DNA of 64,000 bases. Origin: Trichomonas tenax (taxonomy: Eukaryota; Parabasalia; Trichomonadida; Trichomonadidae). Below, in pieces: positions 1 through 7,922 of this stretch (its first letter is position 1; each line of letters opens with the position of its first letter). The notes below the pieces were generated by a model. The model was not told the origin of the DNA. It saw nothing but the letters and a program-made list of their open reading frames with translations, and ran no database searches. The translations under genes were made by a program, and so were the position numbers. The stretch lies in NCBI GenBank assembly GCA_023091735.1, contig JALKBU010000102.1, forward strand, positions 21,513-85,512. Direction: 5' to 3'.

Positions 1-1158
1 TGCTCCTTCGGATGACCAGTTAACAGAGTTATATGAGAATGATAGTGTGACTTCCCTTTCAGACATCTCAGGAACACGAACTATTGCTATGTAGTCGTGT
101 ACACCTCTAACAGGAGTAACTACATTACCAAACCTCACATAGCCACGTGTCTGGAATAAAACAGGGGACTGCAAAGTTAATGTGATTTCAGTGTGACTTC
201 TCGCTTTTGGAGGGAAAACAGATTCAATGCCTGGAATAACTGTGGTACAGATATAACCATCTCCATAGGTCTTGTTTTGACAGAAGCACTGGCCTTCGAT
301 GCAGCTTGCGTTTTGGTGGCACGGAATCCAACAAATTGGGTCTGGAGGAATCACAACTTTTTTGTGCTTTCTGCGCTCACTGTAAGGTAAAAGTGTTGGC
401 TTACGTGTAGCTTCCGGTGTTGGCTCTGGCGTTGGAGTTGGACTTCTTTGTCGTCTTCTTCCTCCGTATATTCTTGTTTTTGTGGGACGTCTCGAATATG
501 TTGTTGCACCATCTGTTTCACCACTAATATGATGTTCTCTTCGTGAATCTGCTTCATCATAAGGCTCTTCTCCTGAAATATGATGTGGTTTCCTCATTTC
601 ACCTCCACTGACTTCTCTATCAGAATGTGAGCCACTAAAATGGTGTTCTCTTTGTGAATCAGACCCATTATGTGACAATTCTCCTGTAACTTTATGTAGC
701 TTCTTGATTTCGTGTCCACTAGCTTCTCTACCTGAAAGTTCACCATCAGCAGGTTGCTGGCGATCGTATTTCATCAAAGTTGTAGAATTTTCTTGAGCTT
801 GTTGAATTGAAATCTTCGATTTTTCGGCATTATTTGTTTTTTTGTGGATATCAGATCTATATTTTGTAATGTTTTGTGATGTATTTGTCCGATTTATTGT
901 TGAATTTTGCTTAATTTGAGTTGAAATTTTCGCTGTGTTTGGTTTCGTCATATTTTTAGATCCAGAAATAGAACTGATGTTGTTTTTCCTCGGAATTTGC
1001 TTCGTCTTTTCAGAAGCTGCCGTTGTATTTGAGATTTCGTTTATTTTCTTGTTAGAATCATTAACTATCTTCTTATTATTGTCTTCAGCAACATCACTGC
1101 TGTGAAGTGGCAAACAACCAACGGTTTTCATAAAGGAAATAAGAAAGAAAATAAACAT
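1..1158 (-). CDS. Secreted/surface protein with EGF-like module, runs off left edge
   Basis: An uninterrupted frame of 386 codons starts at ATG 1158 and is still open at base 1, so the 3' end lies outside the window. Residues 1-15 (MFIFFLISFMKTVGC) look like a signal peptide. Residues about 20-200 are polar and Asn/Ser/His-rich, with two degenerate copies of a roughly 40-residue unit (pattern SGREASGHEIKK, then SDREVSGGEMRK). A Pro-Thr linker (SPTPTPEPTPEATRKPT) follows. Around residue 275 there are five to six cysteines spaced like one EGF-like repeat (CWIPCHQNASC, then CFCQNKTYGDGYIC). The last about 75 residues read like a beta-sandwich of IPT/TIG type (GIESVFPP..., RGYVRFGNVVTPV). An Inr (TCATTCATT) lies 5 bases upstream. 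The inferred role is a cell-surface or secreted adhesion-type protein. A downstream membrane anchor cannot be seen. Confidence 0.75.
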   Translation of the reverse strand, partial: MFIFFLISFMKTVGCLPLHSSDVAEDNNKKIVNDSNKKINEISNTTAASEKTKQIPRKNNISSISGSKNMTKPNTAKISTQIKQNSTINRTNTSQNITKYRSDIHKKTNNAEKSKISIQQAQENSTTLMKYDRQQPADGELSGREASGHEIKKLHKVTGELSHNGSDSQREHHFSGSHSDREVSGGEMRKPHHISGEEPYDEADSRREHHISGETDGATTYSRRPTKTRIYGGRRRQRSPTPTPEPTPEATRKPTLLPYSERRKHKKVVIPPDPICWIPCHQNASCIEGQCFCQNKTYGDGYICTTVIPGIESVFPPKARSHTEITLTLQSPVLFQTRGYVRFGNVVTPVRGVHDYIAIVRVPEMSEREVTLSFSYNSVNWSSEGA

Positions 1159-1162
1159 GAAA

Positions 1163-1171
1163 AATGAATGA
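1163..1171 (-). promoter_or_regulatory. Inr-like initiator of the left-edge surface protein
   Basis: TCATTCATT on the minus strand, 5 bases before ATG 1158. It matches the trichomonad Inr (TCA followed by pyrimidine and A/T) and supports the signal-peptide start over the internal ATG at 1131. Confidence 0.6.
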
Positions 1172-1390
1172 CAAATAAATTAATTTACATATCAAATTAT
1201 TTTTGCTCATAAAAGATTTTTAATTATACCTAAAACCAAATGCTTCCCTCATAAAGCCAATGCCATTCTAAACAATTTTAGGCTATTTTTCATTAGATAA
1301 AGCTCCTATTACAAGTCCGTGAAGAGAATGAATGAGATATATCAAATTTTGCATGACAAAAAATTTATTTACAAAACAAATTGCATTTAC

Positions 1391-1766
1391 ATGTCAAGAT
1401 CGAAATCTTTGAGCGATACAGCGCCAGGGAGGCCTATAGTAACCAATGATTGCACCAAAACCCAGAAATAGCGATTAACTGCGGTTATGACGATCAGGAG
1501 CGGGGGTGTGAAAAACCTTAAAGTTAGATAGCCATATTGATAAGGTATACTATGTAGATCATGCTGATGCTATTTTCCAAAAGGATCTTGAAAATAACAA
1601 GTTTATGATACATGAAAAATTGAGAGCTTCATCATGAAAAGTGACGCTTGAATGATCGAATGGTGCTAGTCATGAATTTTGGATAGACACAAATTTGAGA
1701 CTTGTGGAGAAGGCTTATGAATTGAAATTTATAACCATAATATATCAGCTCAAAAATTATGACTAA
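1391..1766 (+). pseudogene. Decayed protein gene of unknown family
   Basis: A patch much richer in G+C than its surroundings reads as protein through several broken pieces. From ATG 1391 the frame gives MSRSKSLSDTAPGRP and on to TKTQK, then an in-frame TAG (1469-1471). The frame stays open to about 1530. Another frame continues with KTLKLDSHIDKVYYVDHADA... up to a TGA near 1635. A third frame carries ASHEFWIDTNLRLVEKAYEL... to a TAA at 1766. The pieces are collinear and have protein-like composition, so I read this as one relic about 125 residues long with at least two frameshifts. I do not recognise the family. The ATG overlaps a TTTACATGTCA motif seen upstream of other genes here. Confidence 0.45.
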
Positions 1767-2380
1767 AATCAATTAGTTTATGATGCTGATAATATATTAT
1801 TGTAATTGAACTGATTTACTGCTTATATTTGATAATAAGTACTATATGCAAGGAATACTCTGCAATTAAAATTAGTTTTTCTGTATATTTTCGATTCGAA
1901 GATATCAAAATATATGATTATGAGCAAGCAATTGAAACTATAAATAGCTTAGAGGATTGCTAACTGATTCATCAGGCATGCAGATTCTGATACCTTTAGT
2001 ACAAAGAGAAAACACAAGAGTAAAAAAAATTATTTTGAAAAATTACAAACGGTTAATTTTGCTTAAAAATATATTTCCAGCCTAAATAAGCAATATACAT
2101 TGATTTTAAATCAGTCAATGAGAGTGGCTTTAGCAGGAAACTATAAATTTGGGAGGAAAAACAAGTTTAGAAGAAAATTGGGAGAATTGAATTTTTCCAA
2201 AAACTAGGAATATCGAATAAATTTTAAGTTCAATTGAATCTACATTGGATGCAATACATAGCCATATTACAAGGTGAGGTAACATGCCTAAAGTGAAGTG
2301 AAATACGTTATAAAAATTACCATTTTTAACACCATTATTATTAATGAAGATTATATATTTCACAAAAGTTTCTTCCAGAT
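1767..2380. other. AT-rich intergenic stretch, nothing recognised
   Basis: Very AT-rich DNA between the relic and the V-ATPase promoter. A 77-codon minus-strand frame (2130-2363) has no protein-like composition and I do not call it. Confidence 0.6.
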
Positions 2381-2381
2381 G

Positions 2382-2391
2382 TTCACTTTTT
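2382..2391 (+). promoter_or_regulatory. Inr-like initiator of V-ATPase B
   Basis: TTCACTTTTT about 100 bases upstream of ATG 2485. If used, the leader would be unusually long for this genome and contains a C-rich segment (GCGCCCCCAC). There is no closer match. Confidence 0.4.
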
Positions 2392-2484
2392 GTCGCGCCC
2401 CCACTTCTGGACGATCAGGTAAATGGAAACGATCAGGAATTGAAAACTTTAATCGTCAAAACCCCCAAATTTAGAACTTAAAAT

Positions 2485-3975
2485 ATGGCTGAATTAACTG
2501 AGCAACAGGTTAATCAGGCAAACGTTGCCGCCGCGTTGCGCGATTACGTTGTTCACCCCCGCATAGAATATCGCACTGTTACATCCGTTAACGGTCCCCT
2601 TGTTATTTGCGATAATGTAAAGTTCCCACGTTACTCAGAAATCGTCCGCGTCACACTCGGTGATGGCAGCGAGCGTCGTGGTAAAGTTATCGAAGTCCAG
2701 GGCAACAAGGCTGTCGTTCAAATCTTCGAAGGCACAACAGATATCGATGTCAAGCGCACACGCCTTGAATTCACTGGCCAAACACAACACACACCAGTCA
2801 GCACTGACATGCTCGGTCGTGTCTTCAGTGGTTCCGGCCAGCCACTCGATCACGGACCGCCAGTCCTCGCTGACGATTATCTCGATATTGAAGGTCAGCC
2901 AATCAACCCATACGATCGGCAGTATCCAAGAGAAATGATTCAGACAGGTCTCTCATCAATCGATGTTATGAACTCCATCGCTCGTGGACAGAAGATTCCA
3001 ATTTTCTCTGCAAACGGTCTTCCACACGATCAAATCGCTGCTCAGATCTGCCGTCAGTCCGGTCTCGTCCAGCACAAGGGTAAGGATGTAAATGATAACT
3101 CTAAGGAATCCTTCGCTATCGTTTTCGGTGCTATGGGTGTCAACAAGGCTACAGCTTCCTTCTTCCAGCAAGACTTCGAGCAGTCTGGCTCCATGGAGCG
3201 TGTTGTTCTTTTCCTCAACCACGCTAACGATCCAACAATTGAGCGTCTCGTCACACCACGTATCGCTCTCACAACAGCTGAATACCTCGCTTACGAGAAG
3301 GGCATGCACGTTCTTGCTATTCTCACAGATATGACTTCATACGCTAACGCTCTTCGTGAAGTTTCCACAGCTCGTTCTGAGGTCCCCGGACGTCGTTCAT
3401 ACCCAGGTTATATGTACACAGACTTTGCTCAAATCTACGAGCGCGCAGGTCGTGTTAAGGGCAAACCAGGCTCAATCACACAGATTCCAATTCTTACAAT
3501 GCCTTCTGATGATATCACACACCCAATTCCAGATCTTACAGGCTATATCACAGAGGGTCAGATCTACGTCGATCGTCAACTTTACAACAAGCAGATTTAT
3601 CCACCAATCAACTTACTTCCATCACTTTCTCGTCTTATGAAGTCCGCTATTGGTGAAGGTTTCACACGCAAGGATCACGGCTCTGTCTCCAATCAGATGT
3701 ACGCCTCATACGCTCAGGGTAAGGATGTCCTCGCTATGAAGGCTGTCGTTGGTGAAGAGTCACTTACAGATGAAGATAAGAAGCACATCGAGTTCCTTGA
3801 GAGATTCGAGAACCGCTTCCTTCGCCAGGGTCCATATGAGGCTCGTAACGTCTTCGAGTCCCTCGACCTCGCCTGGGAAACACTCCGTACACTTCCAAAG
3901 GAGTCACTCAAGCGTATCGATACAAAGACACTCCAGGAGTTCTATGCTCGTGACGGACAGGCTCGCCAGGAGTAA
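2485..3975 (+). CDS. VMA2: V-type proton ATPase subunit B
   Basis: A 496-residue protein, the normal length for V1 subunit B, the non-catalytic nucleotide-binding subunit that alternates with A in the V1 head and helps acidify vacuoles and lysosome-like compartments. The beta-barrel N-domain (residues about 25-95) contains the family string [14 protein letters not shown]. The central RecA-like domain has [20 protein letters not shown], the degenerate P-loop region typical of B rather than A subunits, then [16 protein letters not shown] and the [14 protein letters not shown] signature. The C-terminal helical domain ends [13 protein letters not shown]. Codon use is the most biased of the window (many third-position C), as expected for a highly expressed gene. 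The stop is TAA. It converges with the minus-strand gene at 4118-4708. Confidence 0.97.
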   Translation: MAELTEQQVNQANVAAALRDYVVHPRIEYRTVTSVNGPLVICDNVKFPRYSEIVRVTLGDGSERRGKVIEVQGNKAVVQIFEGTTDIDVKRTRLEFTGQTQHTPVSTDMLGRVFSGSGQPLDHGPPVLADDYLDIEGQPINPYDRQYPREMIQTGLSSIDVMNSIARGQKIPIFSANGLPHDQIAAQICRQSGLVQHKGKDVNDNSKESFAIVFGAMGVNKATASFFQQDFEQSGSMERVVLFLNHANDPTIERLVTPRIALTTAEYLAYEKGMHVLAILTDMTSYANALREVSTARSEVPGRRSYPGYMYTDFAQIYERAGRVKGKPGSITQIPILTMPSDDITHPIPDLTGYITEGQIYVDRQLYNKQIYPPINLLPSLSRLMKSAIGEGFTRKDHGSVSNQMYASYAQGKDVLAMKAVVGEESLTDEDKKHIEFLERFENRFLRQGPYEARNVFESLDLAWETLRTLPKESLKRIDTKTLQEFYARDGQARQE

Positions 3976-4117
3976 GTTCACAAACAAGTTAGATTGCTTT
4001 AAACGTTTTTTTGCTATACTACAATTAATCAAAATTTCTTTTTATTCAACAAATATATCTAAATAACAAAAATAAACATATATCTATCACACATACATAC
4101 TTAGCAATAAAAGAATA

Positions 4118-4708
4118 TCATTTTTCATCAGGAATTTGATCAGCTTTGTATAAATCTGAAACATTGTGACCAAGAATTTCGTCTCTGATCTTGTTCAAAA
4201 CATCTATTCTTTGATCAAGGATCTTATCTAAGACTTCTGTGTTTTCATGAATTTTATCAAATGCAGCGTTTATCATTTTAGAAAAGTTTTCGTAAACATC
4301 TTCGGTATAGTCCACCTCGTTGAGTGCATCGTCCATTGTGACGAGAATCGAAGGATCCAAATAAGATTCTTGTGCGAATGTTCTGTGAAGTTCATCATCG
4401 AGCTCATCAAAAGTTTTTAGCCAATCTTTGTCCTTTTCTGTATAATTATCGTCATCAGCCTTAAAACCAAATTCTTTTTCGCATTCTTTAACTAATCTCT
4501 CTGATTTCTTCCAGATATCTTCGTTATCCGGTTCCTTCTTCTGCGAGCGCTGACTCGCTGGCGCTGAATTCGTTGGTGATTTAGGCGTTAAATTTCGTTG
4601 CGCTGGCCTCTGTGCTGCTTCTTTGTTGATCGACGCGCTGCTGTCCTTCTTCTTCAGTTGTGGCAGTTTGGAAGGACCGTCTACACGCGGAGGTTTTCCT
4701 GTTCGCAT
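4118..4708 (-). CDS. Hypothetical 196-residue charged protein
   Basis: Starts at ATG 4708 and ends at a TGA 142 bases from the convergent V-ATPase gene. Residues 1-60 are basic and Ser/Pro/Gln-rich, probably disordered. The rest is acidic and helical (KSERLVKECEKEFGF, KMINAAFDKIHENTEVLDKI), compatible with a short coiled coil near the C terminus. There is no signal peptide or membrane segment. I do not recognise the family. Upstream lies a TTTACACGTCA motif (about 4740-4750) shared with other promoters here, and a TGTCAGTTTTT that could act as Inr. Confidence 0.7.
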   Translation of the reverse strand: MRTGKPPRVDGPSKLPQLKKKDSSASINKEAAQRPAQRNLTPKSPTNSAPASQRSQKKEPDNEDIWKKSERLVKECEKEFGFKADDDNYTEKDKDWLKTFDELDDELHRTFAQESYLDPSILVTMDDALNEVDYTEDVYENFSKMINAAFDKIHENTEVLDKILDQRIDVLNKIRDEILGHNVSDLYKADQIPDEK

Positions 4709-4990
4709 TTTTTATAAAATATAAAAAACTGACATACAACTTTACACGTCAAAATCGCATTTTACATACCATAAATTTTCATTCATATGTCTTTTTGTTT
4801 TTATCAAAAATAACAATTATCAGATATCTCAAAAACAGCCAAATAATAATCCTTTGACTTGCTTTTGCTTAATTGCAAAATATTGAATTTTTATCTAAAA
4901 TATAAGTTTTTCGATGATACTTGGATGTTGCAATGTATATGTATTGAGATAATATCTAATATTTATTTATACAAACATAATATTTATATA

Positions 4991-7708
4991 TCAAGCGAAC
5001 TTATAAATGAACAGTTCTCTGAGTTCTTTCTCGTCCATATCTCTGCGGTGTTCTTGCTCTAAGAGCTTTATCCAGTCCTTTGAGCTCTGGTTCCCAATGA
5101 GTTCGTTGAGAACACCAATCTGAACAGCTCCGCAGAAGTTCCTGACAATGAATGCAGAGTCGATTTTCTCCTTTGAAAGTTCGAGATATTTTAGAACGAC
5201 AGGACGAGTTATTTCAAGTATTCGTGGAGAAATAATCTTTGGTTTTTGACCAGCAATGCTTAAAACAGCCTTGCCGAGGTCTGTGCGTGAAACGAATTTC
5301 GGCAAGTTATCAACGGATGCTTCTTCTCCCATATAGCTGATGGCGAGAATCGAGTACATCATTCGTGCTGATGCTTTAACAACGAATCTGTTGCCAGCAA
5401 CTAAACTTCCTAAAGCAGAGGCTTTGCAGATAATAGAAACATTGTCTTTCGTGATAATCTCAAACTCGCCACCAATGCCAAGAAGGATAACGAGAAATGC
5501 AAATAAATCTTCATGCACGAGATTTGGAATCAATTTTAAGATGGCTGAATGTATTCTGTTGTTATCTAAAATAAAGCGTCTCAAGAATGGAATGTACGGA
5601 GAATAGTAACTAGATATGAAGCTGACATTTACCTCTTGTAATTTGTTCATAAGACCGAAAGAATCAATAACTCTGTTAATTGATTCTTCGTCATTTGATC
5701 GATCTAAAATCATCTTCATATCACACTTGATTATCGACTCAACAACTGAAGGATCGAAGCCAGAGATCTCTGTTTCGCGGAAAGTAACTGATTCACCGAG
5801 ATATGCTGCAATGTTGTCATTAATATGAATGATGGTATCCGGAAATACATCTGAAAGATCCCTCAAAACATTAGTTGCGGGAATGCTGAATCGAAAATCG
5901 ATTTGTTGAATCGTTTGCTTGTAACCAATGAAATCAACTAAGTATTTTGCGATTGATGAGAGATTCTCTATTGTGTCGAGCTCTTCTGCTTTGATGGAAT
6001 TAAAGTTGACACGCATTGTTTCATGGAAAACGTAAAACAAAACTTGAAGCTGAGGATTCTCCATTGCAGGTTTGTTTGTGTTTGGATCATGAACAGTACA
6101 CAACGAAATAATCTCATATGGCTTCATTTCTGATATGTGACAGCCGATTTCAAGCCAAATCAATCTGTAAAACTTGAAATCCAGGCAAAGTTCGAAAAAC
6201 AGTTTGAAATCCTCGAAATTAGAATAAACAGATTTCTCTGGGATGATTATTCCTGTATATGAGTAAAATGCGAAGTCATAGATATGATTAAAAGCAAGTT
6301 CATAGAGGCGCTCTGTGAACTTACCAATACGACGCGTTATAACTTCCTTCATCATGTATACAATGTCTGTTTTTAGGATCTTATACGCTTTCTGGTTATT
6401 CTTTCCTGAGAATGCGATGAAATCACAAATTGGTGAAGGCTTCTCTTGGTGTTGGTTAAAGACATTGATCAGAGCCGTGTTCTTCAAGTTCCTCCAGAAA
6501 TCACTGAATTTTCTCTTGATTTGCGGAAAACTTGTATCAGGTTTTTCATTGAGATTGCTTGGAAGTCCAAATTCACGAATCTGCTTTGGAAGAATCGTTA
6601 TCTTTGTTTGGAACAAAGATAACACGATGTTAATGATATCCACGCGAATTACTTCTTCACCATTCGCAATTCCTCCTTTGCATTGATTAAATCCTCCATA
6701 TAAATACAAATATTCATTCATGACAAAAGATGAGTGATAAGCAACATTTTTGACGCCTTTAACAACAACTCTTGCGGACAATCCACTGTCTGGATCAACT
6801 ATAGTGAGAAGGAGGTCTTGAAATACATCTGCATCCATCTCTAAGTGAAAATCTTTTTTGCCAATTAACTCGTTATTAAGATTTAATTTTTGACCGCCAG
6901 CGATAATAATTCTCGGTCCAATGCCTGGAACATCGATGACATTCATTGTCGTTCCATGCTGTGGATGGACTTCTGGGAGATTATAACTCTCCCATTTTGG
7001 TAATTTTTTATTTCCAACTCTTAAGTAATATAACTTTCGTGGTGTTTTGGTTTCTTTTGTTGTGTAGCCTCCATAAACGAAGATTCTGCCGTTGTAATAA
7101 ACCATTGAATGACCCCAGCGTGGTTTTAATTTATTTTCTGTAGAAAAGAGTGTCCATGTGGCTGTTAGTGCACTCCAACCCCAAACGTCCTGGAAAAGCT
7201 CTGTCTGATATTTTCCACCCGCTACAACCCACATAATCGAGCGATCTGGATCCCAAGCAGCAGAATGGAAAACGCGACCTGCAGGACCAATAAAAGTCTT
7301 TGGGTAAGCGATTGTAACGACTGATTTTTGATTGATTCCAAATTGATGTCTTAAAACGAAATTTCCAAAATATATCGAATTGTCCTCAGAGAAATCTGAA
7401 TAGCAGCCCCCAAAAACGAACGCTGTATCGTATTCTGGCGCAAAAACGCAAGTTGATCCAATATAAAACGAATCTTCAAGTTCTGAGCGCTCAAACTTCG
7501 GTTCTCCATCCTCCATGCTAAATTTAACGAAAGCGTAGAAGCTATTTTTCTCTTTCGAAAGTTTTTTTGATTGGTATTCTTTAAAATCGAAGCCGCCGAG
7601 GGCATAGAGTTTTCCAAGGTGGCCAACGCAGCACCCGGCGACTTGGTCGATGCCGACGCTGACTTTGTACGACGTCGCAAAGTCTGTTCCGACTTCGCGT
7701 GAAGTCAT
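4991..7708 (-). CDS. Kelch-repeat protein, 905 residues
   Basis: The N-terminal about 360 residues carry five or six kelch-type beta-propeller blades: LYALGGFDFKEY, AFVFGGCYSDF, WVVAGGKYQTEL, RWGHSMVYYNGRIFVYGGY, RIIIAGGQ and YLYLYGGFNQCKGG, each with the Gly-Gly pair. Spaced Tyr and Trp residues follow in several blades. The remaining about 540 residues are helical with no domain I can name; they have no clear BTB or BACK signature. The frame is open to 7777 but that codon is TTG. I chose ATG 7708 because TCATTTATTTTTTTG stands directly before it, giving a 13-base leader. Upstream of that, ATG 7759 would add a hydrophobic stretch (FVNTYSFVSFIFLM) and cannot be fully excluded as a signal peptide. 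The inferred role is a protein-binding scaffold. Confidence 0.85.
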   Translation of the reverse strand: MTSREVGTDFATSYKVSVGIDQVAGCCVGHLGKLYALGGFDFKEYQSKKLSKEKNSFYAFVKFSMEDGEPKFERSELEDSFYIGSTCVFAPEYDTAFVFGGCYSDFSEDNSIYFGNFVLRHQFGINQKSVVTIAYPKTFIGPAGRVFHSAAWDPDRSIMWVVAGGKYQTELFQDVWGWSALTATWTLFSTENKLKPRWGHSMVYYNGRIFVYGGYTTKETKTPRKLYYLRVGNKKLPKWESYNLPEVHPQHGTTMNVIDVPGIGPRIIIAGGQKLNLNNELIGKKDFHLEMDADVFQDLLLTIVDPDSGLSARVVVKGVKNVAYHSSFVMNEYLYLYGGFNQCKGGIANGEEVIRVDIINIVLSLFQTKITILPKQIREFGLPSNLNEKPDTSFPQIKRKFSDFWRNLKNTALINVFNQHQEKPSPICDFIAFSGKNNQKAYKILKTDIVYMMKEVITRRIGKFTERLYELAFNHIYDFAFYSYTGIIIPEKSVYSNFEDFKLFFELCLDFKFYRLIWLEIGCHISEMKPYEIISLCTVHDPNTNKPAMENPQLQVLFYVFHETMRVNFNSIKAEELDTIENLSSIAKYLVDFIGYKQTIQQIDFRFSIPATNVLRDLSDVFPDTIIHINDNIAAYLGESVTFRETEISGFDPSVVESIIKCDMKMILDRSNDEESINRVIDSFGLMNKLQEVNVSFISSYYSPYIPFLRRFILDNNRIHSAILKLIPNLVHEDLFAFLVILLGIGGEFEIITKDNVSIICKASALGSLVAGNRFVVKASARMMYSILAISYMGEEASVDNLPKFVSRTDLGKAVLSIAGQKPKIISPRILEITRPVVLKYLELSKEKIDSAFIVRNFCGAVQIGVLNELIGNQSSKDWIKLLEQEHRRDMDEKELRELFIYKFA

Positions 7709-7714
7709 CAAAAA

Positions 7715-7723
7715 AATAAATGA
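7715..7723 (-). promoter_or_regulatory. Inr-like initiator of the kelch gene
   Basis: Minus-strand TCATTTATT ending 6 bases before ATG 7708. It decides the start in favour of 7708. Confidence 0.6.
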
Positions 7724-7922
7724 AACAAAGGAATAAGTATTGACAAAATGTTTGAGCATACTACTGTTTTGCTCCAATTTTTATTATTTTGCTAATTTCA
7801 AAATTATATTGAAATTGTTATGAAGTATTCATGATGTATATAAATATTTCAGTAAAAATGTAGAAATAAAACGTTGTTTATAATGATATGGCATAGTCAC
7901 TCAAAAAAATTAAAAATATATT

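Noticed and set aside
1391..1520. GC-richer block considered as a structured RNA gene (U4-like start ATCTTTGAGC)
   Set aside because: The fold elements of U4 do not line up, and the block reads better as protein in collinear frames, so I call it a decayed gene.
2130..2363. 77-codon minus-strand frame before V-ATPase
   Set aside because: AT-driven composition, no Inr, no protein-like pattern.
7709..7777. Longer kelch protein starting at 7777
   Set aside because: The codon at 7777 is TTG and the Inr sits directly before ATG 7708. The same TTG-start problem applies at 14984, 15763, 17407, 60902 and 63591.
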